From the NCBI RefSeq assembly GCF_003319115.1, contig NZ_QOHF01000014.1, positions 1 to 64,000 on the forward strand: a DNA stretch of 64,000 bases, written 5' to 3'. The translations under genes and the position numbers were made by a program. This document shows positions 7,346-15,653 of the stretch, piece after piece. Origin of the DNA: Geodermatophilus sp. TF02-6 (lineage in GTDB: Bacteria; Actinomycetota; Actinomycetes; Mycobacteriales; Geodermatophilaceae). Under the pieces are notes generated by a model. It ran no database searches. It had not been told where the DNA came from and saw only the letters and a program-made list of their open reading frames with translations. Within the stretch, counting starts at the first letter, position 1, and the number at the start of each line of letters is the position of its first letter.

Positions 7346-8509
7346 GTGGATCTCTTCGAGTACCAGGCCCGTGACCTGTTGGCCTCGCACGGAGTGCCGG
7401 TGCTGCCCGGCGGCGTCGCCGAGACGCCCGAGCAGGCCGAGGCGATCGCACGGGAGATCGCCGCGCCCGTCGTCGTCAAGGCGCAGGTCAAGACCGGTGG
7501 CCGCGGCAAGGCCGGCGGCGTGAAGCTGGCCGCCGACGCTGACGAGGCCCGCGCCCGGGCGCAGGACATCCTCGGCCTGGACATCAAGGGCCACACCACC
7601 CACCGCGTGATGGTCGCCCAGGCCAGCGACATCGCCGAGGAGTACTACTTCTCCTACCTGCTCGACCGCGCCAACCGCACCTTCCTGGCCATGGCCAGCG
7701 TCGAGGGCGGCATGGAGATCGAGGAGATCGCGGTCAGCAAGCCCGAGGCGCTGGCCCGCATCCCCGTCGACGCCACCGTCGGCGTCGACAGCGAAAAGGC
7801 AGCGGCCATCGTCGACGCCGCCGGCTTCCCCGCCGAGGTCCGCGACCAGGTCATCGCCGTCGCCGTCCAGCTGTGGGACGTCTTCAGCGGGGAGGACGCC
7901 ACCCTCGTCGAGGTCAACCCGCTGGCCAAGGCGCCCGACGGCACGGTGCTCGCCCTCGACGCCAAGGTGACCCTCGACGACAACGCCCGCTTCCGGCACC
8001 CGGAGCACGCGGCGCTGGAGGACACCGCGTCGACCGACCCGCTCGAGGCCGCCGCCAAGGAGAAGGACCTCAACTACGTCAAGCTCGACGGCGAGGTCGG
8101 CGTCATCGGCAACGGCGCCGGCCTGGTCATGAGCACCCTGGACGTCGTCGCCTACGCCGGCGAGGAGTTCGGCGGGGTCCGCCCGGCCAACTTCCTCGAC
8201 ATCGGCGGTGGCGCCTCGGCCGAGGTGATGGCCAACGGGCTGCAGATCATCCTGTCCGACCCGGCCGTGAAGAGCGTGTTCGTCAACGTCTTCGGCGGCA
8301 TCACCGCCTGCGACGCCGTCGCCAACGGCATCGTGGCCGCGCTGCAGCTGCTCGGGGACGCGGCGACCAAGCCGCTGGTCGTCCGGCTCGACGGCAACAA
8401 CGTCGAGGAGGGCCGGCGGATCCTCGCCGAGGCCGGCCACCCGCTGGTCACCCTGGTCGACACGATGGACGGCGCCGCCCGCCGGGCCGCCGAGCTCGCC
8501 GCCGCCTGA
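7346..8509 (+). CDS. sucC: Succinyl-CoA ligase (ADP-forming) beta subunit
   Basis: A 387-residue ATP-grasp protein that, with SucD, interconverts succinyl-CoA and succinate with ATP formation in the TCA cycle. The N-terminal motif [11 protein letters not shown], the nucleotide-binding loop [20 protein letters not shown], the metal-binding VEVNPLA and the C-terminal CoA-ligase segment [10 protein letters not shown]...[15 protein letters not shown] are all present. The length is standard. The start is GTG 7346, just downstream of a -10 box, and gives the expected N-terminus. sucD follows after 94 bases that contain a structured repeat, so the two are probably one operon with a processing or attenuating hairpin between them. 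Confidence 0.97.
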   Translation: MDLFEYQARDLLASHGVPVLPGGVAETPEQAEAIAREIAAPVVVKAQVKTGGRGKAGGVKLAADADEARARAQDILGLDIKGHTTHRVMVAQASDIAEEYYFSYLLDRANRTFLAMASVEGGMEIEEIAVSKPEALARIPVDATVGVDSEKAAAIVDAAGFPAEVRDQVIAVAVQLWDVFSGEDATLVEVNPLAKAPDGTVLALDAKVTLDDNARFRHPEHAALEDTASTDPLEAAAKEKDLNYVKLDGEVGVIGNGAGLVMSTLDVVAYAGEEFGGVRPANFLDIGGGASAEVMANGLQIILSDPAVKSVFVNVFGGITACDAVANGIVAALQLLGDAATKPLVVRLDGNNVEEGRRILAEAGHPLVTLVDTMDGAARRAAELAAA

Positions 8510-8517
8510 CAGAAGGA

Positions 8518-8568
8518 CCCCCTTCCTCCCCACCACTCGCAAGCTCGCGGCGGGCCCCTGGAAGGGGG
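8518..8568. repeat. Structured intergenic repeat (family A) between sucC and sucD
   Basis: Outer stem of 9 bp, 8518-8526 with 8560-8568 (CCCCCTTCC / GGAAGGGGG), enclosing the family core CTCGCAAGCTCGCGGCGGG. It begins nine bases after the sucC stop. Other copies with differently sequenced but still paired outer stems lie at 10881, 13164, 16628, 38874, 40584 and 55586-55877. Confidence 0.75.
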
Positions 8569-8603
8569 CCTCAGCTTCCATTCCTGAGAACAGGACTCCC
8601 GAT

Positions 8604-9482
8604 ATGTCGATCTTCCTCAACGAGAACAGCAAGGTCATCGTCCAGGGCATGACCGGGTCCGAGGGGCGCAAGCACACCCAGCGCATGCTCGCCTCCGGGA
8701 CGGCGATCGTCGGTGGCGTCAACCCGCGCAAGGCGGGTCAGAGCGTCGACTTCGAGGGCGCCAGCGTCCCGGTCTTCGGCGGCGTCGCGGAGGCGATGAA
8801 GGAGACCGGGGCCGACGTCACGGTCGTCTTCGTGCCGCCGGCCGGTGCCAAGGACGCCGTCATCGAGGCCGTCGACGCCCAGATCGGGCTGGCCGTCGTC
8901 ATCACCGAGGGCATCCCGGTGCACGACTCCACCTACTCCTGGGCGCACGCCCAGGGCGGTTCGACCCGGATCATCGGCCCCAACTGCCCCGGCCTGATCA
9001 GCCCCGAGCGGTCCAACGCCGGCATCATCCCGGCCGACATCACCAAGGCCGGCCGGATCGGGCTGGTCAGCAAGTCCGGCACGCTGACCTACCAGATGAT
9101 GTACGAGCTGCGCGACATCGGTTTCTCCACCTGCGTGGGCATCGGCGGGGACCCGGTCATCGGCACCACGCACATCGACTGCCTGCAGGCCTTCCAGGAC
9201 GACCCGGAGACCGAGGCGATCGTCATGATCGGCGAGATCGGTGGGGACGCCGAGGAGCGGGCCGCCGACTTCATCCGGGCCAGCGTGACCAAACCGGTCG
9301 TCGGCTACGTCGCCGGGTTCACCGCGCCCGAGGGCAAGACCATGGGCCACGCCGGCGCGATCGTCTCCGGCTCGGCCGGCACCGCGCAGGCGAAGAAGGA
9401 GGCCCTCGAGGCCGCCGGCGTCCGGGTGGGGAAGACCCCGTCGGAGACCGCCCGGCTCATGCGCGACATCGTCGGCGCCTGA
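8604..9482 (+). CDS. sucD: Succinyl-CoA ligase (ADP-forming) alpha subunit
   Basis: A 292-residue alpha subunit. The N-terminal CoA-binding Rossmann domain begins [20 protein letters not shown]. The Pro-rich loop [10 protein letters not shown] and the phosphorylated active-site His at about 249 in [17 protein letters not shown] are intact. The start is ATG 8604, preceded by AGGA about ten bases upstream. The last 17 bases, including the stop, are duplicated in tandem immediately downstream (9468-9484 and 9485-9501), a scar outside the reading frame. A compact hairpin then ends the operon. Confidence 0.97.
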   Translation: MSIFLNENSKVIVQGMTGSEGRKHTQRMLASGTAIVGGVNPRKAGQSVDFEGASVPVFGGVAEAMKETGADVTVVFVPPAGAKDAVIEAVDAQIGLAVVITEGIPVHDSTYSWAHAQGGSTRIIGPNCPGLISPERSNAGIIPADITKAGRIGLVSKSGTLTYQMMYELRDIGFSTCVGIGGDPVIGTTHIDCLQAFQDDPETEAIVMIGEIGGDAEERAADFIRASVTKPVVGYVAGFTAPEGKTMGHAGAIVSGSAGTAQAKKEALEAAGVRVGKTPSETARLMRDIVGA

Positions 9483-9501
9483 GCATCGTCGGCGCCTGAG
9501 C
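9468..9501 (+). repeat. 17-bp tandem duplication of the sucD 3' end
   Basis: ATCGTCGGCGCCTGAGC occurs twice back to back, at 9468-9484 (encoding IVGA and the stop) and 9485-9501. The second copy carries a second stop in the same relative position. It looks like a recent slippage event. Confidence 0.85.
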
Positions 9502-9527
9502 GGACGGTCGCGCCAGGGACCGTCCGC
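9500..9527 (+). terminator. Hairpin after sucCD
   Basis: A 10-bp perfect stem (9500-9509 with 9518-9527) with an 8-base loop. No U-tract follows, as is common in actinobacterial terminators. Confidence 0.55.
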
Positions 9528-9592
9528 ACCGGCGGCCAACCCGCTGGGCGCGTGCTCCGACGATCTCGGGCACGGCTTGCGAGAGTGGAGCC

Positions 9593-10789
9593 GTGGTCTC
9601 CCTGCTCGCCCGCCTGAGCCTGCCCGGGCAGCGGGACCCGGCTGCCCGCCCGCGCCGGTACGCCCCCGTGCTGGCCGCCGCGGGCGCGGTCGCGGTCTCG
9701 GTGCTCGGACTGCTCGGGCTGGGGCTCGCGCTGGTCGTCGTGCAGACCCTCGACCCCGCCGGCGGGCTGCCGGTCGGCGGGTCGGCCCGGCTGGCGGGCC
9801 GGTTGTGGCTGCTGGCCCAGGGTGGCGGCCTGACCCTCGGCTCGGGGCCGCTCGTGCTGGCCCCGCTGGTGCTGACCCTCGCCGTCACCTGGGGGCTGTC
9901 CACCGTCGGCCGCGGCGTCGTCCGGGTGTGCGACGTGACCGGTCGCCGCGCCTCGGCCGCCGTCCTCGCCGGCGTGGCGGGCACGCACACGCTCGGCTCG
10001 GTGCTGCTGGCCCTCGCCGTCGACGCGCCGGGGGCCCGCGTCGACCTGCTGCGGACCGCGGTCGGCAGCGCGGTCGTCGGCCTGCTCGCCGCCGGGTGGG
10101 GGACGGCGCGCGAGTCCGGCCTCCTCGACCTGGCGCTCGATCGCCTCCCCCCGCCGGTCCGGCCGCTCCTGCGCGGCGTGCTGGCCGGGTTCCTGACCGC
10201 CCTGGCCCTGGGGCTGGCCGTGGTCGCCGTCGCGCTCGCCGCCGACGCCCGCGGCTACGCAGCGCTGTCCGGCGCCCTCGGCGGGGCCGCCGCCGGCGCG
10301 GTCGGGCTGCTCGCGCTCTGCGTCCTGCTGCTGCCCAACGCGGCGGCCGCGGCGCTCGGGCTGGCCGCCGGCCCGGGGTTCGCCGTCGGCAGCGGCACGT
10401 ACGTCTCGGTGCACGGCGTCACCCTCGGGGCCGTCCCGGCCCTGCCGCTGCTGGCCGCGCTGCCCGACACCCAGGCGGTCCCGCTGCTGGCCTTCGCGTC
10501 GCAGGTGGTGCCGGCGCTCGCCGGCCTGGTCGCGGGCGCGGCCCTCGGCCGCCGGCTGGGCGACACCGACGGCGGCTCGGTCGTCGCCGCCCTGTGGGGC
10601 GTGCTGGCCGGCGTCCTGCTGGGGATCGCCTGCGGCGTCCTCACCTGGGTCGCCGGCGGTTCGCTGGGGGACGGCGAGCTCGCGCGGATCGGGGCGCCGC
10701 CCGTGGCGACCGGCCTGGTGGTCGCCGCCCAGGCCGGTGTCGCCGCGGCCGTGAGCGCCGCGGTGACCCGCTGGCGGTCCTTCGGCTGA
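9593..10789 (+). CDS. DUF6350 / PerM-like multi-pass membrane protein
   Basis: A 398-residue very hydrophobic protein with roughly nine or ten predicted membrane helices, rich in Ala, Gly, Leu and Val. Motifs seen across this family in Actinobacteria include the LTLGSGPLVLAPLVLTLAVTWGL segment (split here by helix boundaries) and GSGTYVSVHGVTLGAVPALPLLAALP. Its place between sucCD and purN-purH matches Rv0955 (PerM) of Mycobacterium, implicated in cell division and persistence; that role is known of the family and not shown here. The start is GTG 9593. Downstream about 210 bases of repeat elements separate it from purN. Confidence 0.85.
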   Translation: MVSLLARLSLPGQRDPAARPRRYAPVLAAAGAVAVSVLGLLGLGLALVVVQTLDPAGGLPVGGSARLAGRLWLLAQGGGLTLGSGPLVLAPLVLTLAVTWGLSTVGRGVVRVCDVTGRRASAAVLAGVAGTHTLGSVLLALAVDAPGARVDLLRTAVGSAVVGLLAAGWGTARESGLLDLALDRLPPPVRPLLRGVLAGFLTALALGLAVVAVALAADARGYAALSGALGGAAAGAVGLLALCVLLLPNAAAAALGLAAGPGFAVGSGTYVSVHGVTLGAVPALPLLAALPDTQAVPLLAFASQVVPALAGLVAGAALGRRLGDTDGGSVVAALWGVLAGVLLGIACGVLTWVAGGSLGDGELARIGAPPVATGLVVAAQAGVAAAVSAAVTRWRSFG

Positions 10790-10824
10790 ACGGCCCGTCC
10801 GGAGGCTCGCGCCGAGCGGGTCAC

Positions 10825-10927
10825 GTGCTGGAACGGCCCTCCTGCAGGGTCCCGCCGCCGGCCCCGTCCAGAGGCTCAGGCCCCTTGCAGGGGCCCGCCG
10901 CGAGCCTGCGAGCGGTGGGGCGAGGGG
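10825..10927. repeat. Family A structured repeat, two partial copies
   Basis: The 3' copy has an outer stem 10881-10888 with 10920-10927, seven Watson-Crick pairs and one T-G wobble, around CCGCCGCGAGCCTGCGAGCGG; inside it GGCCCCT/AGGGGCC (10879-10885 with 10889-10895) gives an alternative short hairpin. A partial copy (TGGAACGGCCCTCCTGCAGGG) lies just upstream at about 10828 and recurs at about 38866. Confidence 0.65.
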
Positions 10928-10987
10928 TCCTTCTCCGAGGGATGAGGAGGACGGGGTCCTCCGACGGTGGGGGGAACGGGGTCCTCA

Positions 10988-10993
10988 TAGGAT
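10988..10993 (+). promoter_or_regulatory. -10 element (TAGGAT) of purN
   Basis: TAGGAT lies 7 bases before the purN GTG at 11001, predicting a leaderless purN-purH transcript. Confidence 0.65.
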
Positions 10994-11000
10994 CGCGGAC

Positions 11001-11609
11001 GTGCCCGCACCCGAGCCGATCCCGCGGGCGCGGGTCGTCGTCCTGCTGTCCGGGACGGGCTCGCTGAGCGCGGCGCTGCTCGAGGCGACCGACGACCCGA
11101 CCTACCCGGCCACGGTCGTGGCGGTGGGCAGCGACCGGGACGCTCCCGGGCTCGAGCACGCCCGGCGCCGCGGGATCCCCACCTTCGTCCGCCGGCTGCG
11201 CGACGCCGCCGACCGCGCGGCCTGGGACCGCGCGCTGGTGGCCGCGATCGCCGAGCACCGGCCCGAGCTGGTGGTCTCCGCCGGCTTCCTGAAGATCGTC
11301 GGCCCGGCCGTCCTCGACGCGTTCGGCGGGCGGCTGGTCAACACCCATCCCGCGCTGCTGCCGGCCTTCCCCGGTGCGTACGCCGTCCGGGACGCCCTGG
11401 CCGCGGGGGTCGAGGTCACCGGCAGCACCGTGCACTGGGTGGACGCCGGCGTCGACACCGGCCCGGTGATCGCCCAGCGGGAGGTGCCGGTCCTGCCCGG
11501 GGACGACGAGGCGCGGCTGCACGAACGGATCAAGGTCGTGGAGCGCGAGCTCCTGGTGGAGGCGGTGGCGGAGCTGGCCGCCCAGATGACGAGGGAGACG
11601 TCCCGATGA
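11001..11609 (+). CDS. purN: Phosphoribosylglycinamide formyltransferase
   Basis: A 202-residue GART enzyme that transfers a formyl group from 10-formyl-THF to glycinamide ribonucleotide in purine synthesis. The phosphate loop [13 protein letters not shown] (16-27) and the catalytic residues N114 and H116 in [13 protein letters not shown] and D152 in [13 protein letters not shown] are all present. The start is GTG 11001, just after a -10 box. Its TGA overlaps the purH ATG (ATGA at 11606-11609), so the two are translationally coupled, as in other Actinobacteria. Confidence 0.96.
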   Translation: MPAPEPIPRARVVVLLSGTGSLSAALLEATDDPTYPATVVAVGSDRDAPGLEHARRRGIPTFVRRLRDAADRAAWDRALVAAIAEHRPELVVSAGFLKIVGPAVLDAFGGRLVNTHPALLPAFPGAYAVRDALAAGVEVTGSTVHWVDAGVDTGPVIAQREVPVLPGDDEARLHERIKVVERELLVEAVAELAAQMTRETSR

Positions 11610-13156
11610 GCGACCGCACCCCGATCCGCCGCGCGCTGCTGGGTGTCTACGACAAGACCGGCATCGAGGAGCTGGCCCGCGGGCTGGCCGACGCCGGAGT
11701 GGAGCTGGTCAGCACCGGCGCGACCGCCCGCCGGATCGCCGACGCCGGTGTTTCCGTGACCCCCGTCGAGCAGGTCACCGGGTTTCCCGAGTGCCTCGAC
11801 GGTCGGGTGAAGACGCTGCACCCGGCGGTGCACGCCGGCATCCTCGCCGACCGCCGGCTCCCTGCGCACGTGCGGCAGCTCGAGGAGCTCGGCATCGCTC
11901 CGTTCGACCTGGTCGTGGTCAACCTCTACCCGTTCCCCGAGACGGTGGCCTCCGGGGCGGCCCCGGACGAGTGCGTCGAGCAGATCGACATCGGCGGCCC
12001 GGCGATGGTGCGGGCCGCCGCCAAGAACCACCCGTCGGTGGCCGTCGTCGTCGACCCGGCCTGCTACGGCGACGTCCTGGCCGCGGTCGCCGCCGGCGGC
12101 TTCACCCTGGCCGAGCGGCAGCGGCTGGCCGCCGCGGCGTTCCGGCACACCGCCACCTATGACACCGCCGTCGCCTCGTGGCTGGGCAACGTGGTCGCCC
12201 CGGACGACGACTCCGGTTTCCCGACCTGGGTCGGCGCCAGCTGGGAGCGCGCCGACGTGCTGCGCTACGGCGAGAACCCGCACCAGCGGGCCGCGCTCTA
12301 CCGCAGCGGGCGGCCCGGCCTGGCGCACGCCGAGCAGCTGCACGGCAAGCAGATGTCCTACAACAACTTCGTCGACACCGACGCCGCCTGGCGGGCCGCT
12401 CACGACCACGCCGACCCCTGCGTGGCGATCATCAAGCACGCCAACCCGTGCGGCATCGCCGTCGGCACCGACATCGCCGCGGCGCACCGCAAGGCGCACG
12501 CCTGCGACCCGGTCTCCGCCTTCGGCGGGGTGATCGCCGCCAACCGCGAGGTGGACCTGGCCATGGCCGAGCAGGTCGCCGAGGTCTTCACCGAGGTGGT
12601 CGCCGCGCCGTCGTTCACCGAGGACGCGCTGCGGGTGCTCACCGCGAAGAAGAGCGTCCGGCTGCTGCACCTGCCCGACGCCGGCCGCCCGGCCACCGAG
12701 CTGCGGCAGGTCAGCGGCGGGCTGCTGGTGCAGACCGCCGACCGGATCGACGCCCCCGGCGACGACCCCACCACCTGGACCCTGGCCACCGGGCAGCCGC
12801 TGGACGCCGCCGGGCTCGACGACCTGGTCTTCGCCTGGCGCAGCGTCCGGGCCGTGCGCAGCAACGCGATCGTGCTGGCGCGCGACCTGGCCACCGTGGG
12901 GGTCGGCATGGGTCAGGTGAACCGGGTGGACGCAGCGAGGCTGGCCGTCGCCCGGGCGGGGGAGCGGGCCGCCGGGTCGGTCGCCGCCTCCGACGCGTTC
13001 TTCCCGTTCGCCGACGGGCTGCAGGCGCTGCTCGACGCCGGGGTGCGGGCGGTCGTGCAGCCGGGCGGCTCGGTGCGGGACGAGGAGGTCGTCGCCGCGG
13101 CGGCCGCGGCCGGCGTCCCGGTCTACCTGACCGGCACCCGCCACTTCGCCCACTGA
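11606..13156 (+). CDS. purH: Bifunctional AICAR formyltransferase / IMP cyclohydrolase
   Basis: A 516-residue enzyme for the last two steps to IMP. The N-terminal MGS-like cyclohydrolase domain starts [18 protein letters not shown] and includes [15 protein letters not shown] and VVVNLYPF. The C-terminal transformylase domain has [14 protein letters not shown] and the catalytic Lys-His pair in IIKHANPCG, and ends [10 protein letters not shown], the usual C-terminus. It overlaps purN by ATGA. Its TGA also overlaps an ATG (TGATG) of the next frame, but that start lies in repeat sequence. Confidence 0.97.
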   Translation: MSDRTPIRRALLGVYDKTGIEELARGLADAGVELVSTGATARRIADAGVSVTPVEQVTGFPECLDGRVKTLHPAVHAGILADRRLPAHVRQLEELGIAPFDLVVVNLYPFPETVASGAAPDECVEQIDIGGPAMVRAAAKNHPSVAVVVDPACYGDVLAAVAAGGFTLAERQRLAAAAFRHTATYDTAVASWLGNVVAPDDDSGFPTWVGASWERADVLRYGENPHQRAALYRSGRPGLAHAEQLHGKQMSYNNFVDTDAAWRAAHDHADPCVAIIKHANPCGIAVGTDIAAAHRKAHACDPVSAFGGVIAANREVDLAMAEQVAEVFTEVVAAPSFTEDALRVLTAKKSVRLLHLPDAGRPATELRQVSGGLLVQTADRIDAPGDDPTTWTLATGQPLDAAGLDDLVFAWRSVRAVRSNAIVLARDLATVGVGMGQVNRVDAARLAVARAGERAAGSVAASDAFFPFADGLQALLDAGVRAVVQPGGSVRDEEVVAAAAAAGVPVYLTGTRHFAH

Positions 13157-13163
13157 TGGAGGA

Positions 13164-13214
13164 CCCCCTCGCCCCCCGCCACTCGCACGCTCGCGGCGGG
13201 CCCCTGCGAGGGGG
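13164..13214. repeat. Family A structured repeat after purH
   Basis: Outer stem 9 bp, 13164-13172 with 13206-13214 (CCCCCTCGC / GCGAGGGGG); inner stem 6 bp, 13175-13180 with 13195-13200; loop ACTCGCACGCTCGC. It may act as the purNH terminator while also supplying a start region for the next gene. Confidence 0.75.
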
Positions 13215-13218
13215 CCGC

Positions 13219-13872
13219 GTGCCCCCCAGCACGGGGCCCCCTCACAGGGGCCGGCCGCACGTCCGCCCCCCCGAGCCCGGTGCCGAGGTCGAGGGCGGAG
13301 ACTTCGCCCGGGTGGACTGGTGGGGCGGCGAGCTGGACGGGGTGACCTTCACCCGCTGCCGGTTCGACGACGCCGCGCTGGAGGAGCTGGTCACCCGACG
13401 GTGCGTCTTCGACTCCTGCGTGCTCACCGGGGTGCGCATGGCCGGGGCGCAGCACCTTGGGTCGGCGTTCCTGTCCTGCCGGTTCGACCGCGCCCGGCTG
13501 TTCGACGTCACGTGGCAGGGCTGCAAGCTGACCGGGTCGCAGTTCCCCGGCGTGGAGCTCAAGCACGCCACCCCGACCGAGTGCGACTGGTCGTGGACCT
13601 CCCTGCGCGGTGCAGACCTCTCCGGCCTGGACCTCTCCGGTCAGCGGTTCCGGGAGGCCGACCTCACCGACGCCGACCTGCGCGAGTGCGACCTCACCGG
13701 CGCCGACCTCGACCGCACCCGGCTCCAGGGCGTGCAGCTGCGGGGCGCGGACCTGCGCGGCGCGTCGACCGACGCCGTCGACTGGCGGGAGTTCGCGCTG
13801 ACCGGCGTCCGGCTGGACCTGGCACAGGCGGTCCAGGTCGCCCGCGCCCACGGCGCCCTGGTCGCCGACTGA
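13219..13872 (+). CDS. Pentapeptide-repeat protein
   Basis: A 217-residue protein built of A(D/N)LXX-type pentapeptides that should fold as a right-handed quadrilateral beta-helix. Repeats run from about residue 30, for example FTRCRFDDAALEELV and later LRGADLSGLDLSGQRFREADL and DLTGADLDRTRLQGVQLRGADL. Some members of this superfamily mimic DNA and protect gyrase (MfpA/Qnr), but most have no known role; nothing here decides. The start is unclear. GTG 13219 has GAGG eight bases upstream and avoids repeat-derived coding. ATG 13156, overlapping the purH stop as TGATG, would add 21 residues encoded by the repeat element. Confidence 0.8.
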   Translation: MPPSTGPPHRGRPHVRPPEPGAEVEGGDFARVDWWGGELDGVTFTRCRFDDAALEELVTRRCVFDSCVLTGVRMAGAQHLGSAFLSCRFDRARLFDVTWQGCKLTGSQFPGVELKHATPTECDWSWTSLRGADLSGLDLSGQRFREADLTDADLRECDLTGADLDRTRLQGVQLRGADLRGASTDAVDWREFALTGVRLDLAQAVQVARAHGALVAD

Positions 13873-13961
13873 GGCGAGGACCCAGCGCGGGCCGGGACGG
13901 CTCCTGGCTGCGGTGGCCGGGAACAGTGGGGCCCGCAGAGTCCCCGACGAGCGGCCGGGGA

Positions 13962-14090
13962 GGCTCAGCTCACGTGGGGGACGGCACGTGGCCGCGGGGG
14001 CGGTCCCTGGGAGCGGGGGGCCGGAGGCTCCCCCGAGTAGGAACGGGCGTCCGGGGCTCAGCTCAGGTCGGGGACGGCACGTGGCCGCGG
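13962..14090. repeat. 36-bp direct repeat pair
   Basis: Two copies of a 36-bp sequence, 13962-13997 and 14055-14090, differing at two positions and sharing GGGGACGGCACGTGGCCGCGG. They sit in the convergent gap between the pentapeptide and membrane-protein genes. No open frame of interest lies between them. Confidence 0.8.
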
Positions 14091-14113
14091 TGTCGGCCGG
14101 TAGGCCGACGGTG

Positions 14114-14779
14114 TCACCGCGTGCCGTACCGAGGAGTGGTGAGCATCGCCTTCAGCGCGCCCAGCAGGCCGAGCGCCGGGACGGCGACGGCGAACCAGAA
14201 GCCGGTGCCGAAGGCCGTGGTGTCCCAGCCGGTGTCCGCGAACGGCACCAGCACGCCGGCCGCCGCGACCAAGCTGACCAGCAGCGCCAGGACGCCGAGG
14301 AAGCGGTGTGTGCGGGCGGGCAGGACGACCAGCAGGCCCAGCACGAACAGCACCCCGCCGCCCAGGGTCACCGCCAGGGGCTGCCAGGACCCGGTGTCGA
14401 ACAGCTCCGCGGCGCCGCCCCGCTGGGCGTCGTCGAGACCGCGGCGCACCAGCTCCCACCCGAACAGGTCGCTGCCGGGCAGCCAGCGCAACAGCAGGGT
14501 GACCGCCGCCGCGATGCCCGCGAGGACCAGCAGCAGGCCGGCGAAGGAGTCGGCTCGCCGCACCGTCACCGGCGTCGTCGAGTACACGGGTGCGGTGGCG
14601 CCGCCCCCGCCGACCGCGCCGTACCCGGCGTCCGGCCAGGTGGGGCCGGCCGCGGGCCGGGCGTACCCGGAGCCGGAGGCCGGTGAGCTGCCCGCCACCG
14701 GGATGCCGGGTGACGTCTGCTGCCGCCAGTCGGCGCCGCTCTGCGTGCCGGCGCCCGGGGACTGCTCGCGCTCGCTCAT
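14114..14779 (-). CDS. Membrane protein with four predicted helices, unknown function
   Basis: A 221-residue protein. The first 80 residues are Gly/Ser/Pro-rich and disordered, then four membrane helices follow: about FAGLLLVLAGIAAAVTLLL, LAVTLGGGVLFVLGLLVVL, FLGVLALLVSLVAAAGVLV and FWFAVAVPALGLLGALKAML. The short soluble loop LPGSDLFGWELVRRGLDDA lies between helices 1 and 2. The start is ATG 14779 with GAGGAGA four bases upstream. It is divergent from the folD remnant. No catalytic motif is visible and I do not recognise the family. Confidence 0.75.
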   Translation of the reverse strand: MSEREQSPGAGTQSGADWRQQTSPGIPVAGSSPASGSGYARPAAGPTWPDAGYGAVGGGGATAPVYSTTPVTVRRADSFAGLLLVLAGIAAAVTLLLRWLPGSDLFGWELVRRGLDDAQRGGAAELFDTGSWQPLAVTLGGGVLFVLGLLVVLPARTHRFLGVLALLVSLVAAAGVLVPFADTGWDTTAFGTGFWFAVAVPALGLLGALKAMLTTPRYGTR

Positions 14780-14865
14780 CTGCTCTCCTCGCGGGACGGC
14801 AGGCGGGGAGGCGCCCGCTCCCCGCGAGCCTAGGCCGCGGTCGCACCCCGTGGAGCCCTCTCGGG

Positions 14866-14871
14866 CAGACT
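14866..14871 (+). promoter_or_regulatory. -10 element (CAGACT) upstream of the folD remnant
   Basis: CAGACT lies 7 bases before GTG 14879, the same hexamer and spacing as at the chorismate mutase leader. The promoter therefore looks preserved although the folD ORF is gutted, probably because DUF3017 downstream still depends on it. Confidence 0.55.
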
Positions 14872-14878
14872 GTCGGCC

Positions 14879-15202
14879 GTGCCCGCGACGATCCTCGACG
14901 GCAAGGCCACCGCAGCAGCCATCCGGACCGAGCTGACCGAGCGGGTCCTCGCCCTGACCGCGGCCGGCGTCCCCGGCCTGGTCACCAGGGACGTGGTCGA
15001 GCCGGGGGCCGCGGTCCTCGACGTCGGCGTGAGCCGGGTCGACGGCAGGATCGCCGGGGACGTCGCCACGGACGTCGGCGAGGTGGCCGGCTTCGTCGCC
15101 CCCAACCCCGGTGGGGTCGGGCCGATGACGCGGGCGATGCTGCTGCACAACGTCGTCCTCGCCGCCGAGCAGGCCGCCGCCGCGGACGTCCTCCCGGCCT
15201 GA
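14879..15202 (+). pseudogene. folD: folD with a large in-frame internal deletion
   Basis: A 107-residue ORF that joins the N-terminus of FolD ([21 protein letters not shown]) directly to its C-terminus ([29 protein letters not shown]). FolD, the methylene-THF dehydrogenase/cyclohydrolase, is normally about 285-295 residues. Roughly 180 central residues are missing, including the catalytic Lys, the folate site and most of the NADP fold, so neither activity is likely. The junction reads [16 protein letters not shown]. In intact homologues, as I recall them, both ends of the gap carry an AAG-V-PGL-like stretch, which suggests deletion between short direct repeats. The frame is kept and its TGA overlaps the DUF3017 ATG. 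Another folD copy or alternative enzyme is expected elsewhere. Confidence 0.85.
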
Positions 15203-15501
15203 TGAGCCGCCCGCCGCTCTACACCCGCCGGCCCTTCCTCGCCGGCGTGCTGCGGCAGCTGCCGCTGCTGGTGGTGCTGGTCGCGGTGGGCACCGGCCTG
15301 TTCATGGTGGCCGTCGAGCACTGGCGGCGGGGGCTGGTCGTCGTCGGGCTGGCCCTGGTGGGCGGCGGGCTGCTGCGGCTGCTCCTCCCGGTGCGCCGGG
15401 TGGGCTTCCTCGCCGTCCGCAGCCGCCCGGTCGACGTCGTCCTGCTGGCCGGTGTCGGGGTGACCCTCACCGCCTTCGCCCTGGCCATCCCCGGCACCTG
15501 A
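15202..15501 (+). CDS. DUF3017 family membrane protein
   Basis: A 99-residue protein with three predicted membrane helices (about LPLLVVLVAVGTGLFMVAV, GLVVVGLALVGGGLLRLLL and VVLLAGVGVTLTAFALAIP) and the family-like motif RRVGFLAVRSRPVDV. DUF3017 proteins are commonly found between folD and mdh in Actinobacteria; the function is unknown. The ATG overlaps the folD-remnant stop as TGATG, so the remnant may persist because it delivers ribosomes here. Confidence 0.82.
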   Translation: MSRPPLYTRRPFLAGVLRQLPLLVVLVAVGTGLFMVAVEHWRRGLVVVGLALVGGGLLRLLLPVRRVGFLAVRSRPVDVVLLAGVGVTLTAFALAIPGT

Positions 15502-15525
15502 GCAGGGCCCCCCACCGGAGGAGGA

Positions 15526-15580
15526 CCCCGTCCTCCCCGACTCTCGCAGGCTCGGGGTACGCCAGGAGGGGGCCGGGGGA
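15526..15580. repeat. Diverged family A repeat before mdh
   Basis: GAGGACCCCGTCCTCC followed by CTCTCGCAGGCTCGGGG and then GGAGGGGG. The outer stem is weaker than in other copies but the core is recognisable. It lies between DUF3017 and mdh. Confidence 0.5.
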
Positions 15581-15640
15581 GGGGGCCGCGGCGGGACCCG
15601 GCGGGCCGCACCCGCTCGGGCGCTCCGGCGCGGCCAGCGA

Positions 15641-15646
15641 TAGGTT
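15641..15646 (+). promoter_or_regulatory. -10 element (TAGGTT) of mdh
   Basis: TAGGTT ends 7 bases before the mdh ATG at 15654, which fixes that start and predicts a leaderless message. Confidence 0.65.
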
Positions 15647-15653
15647 GGCCGCC

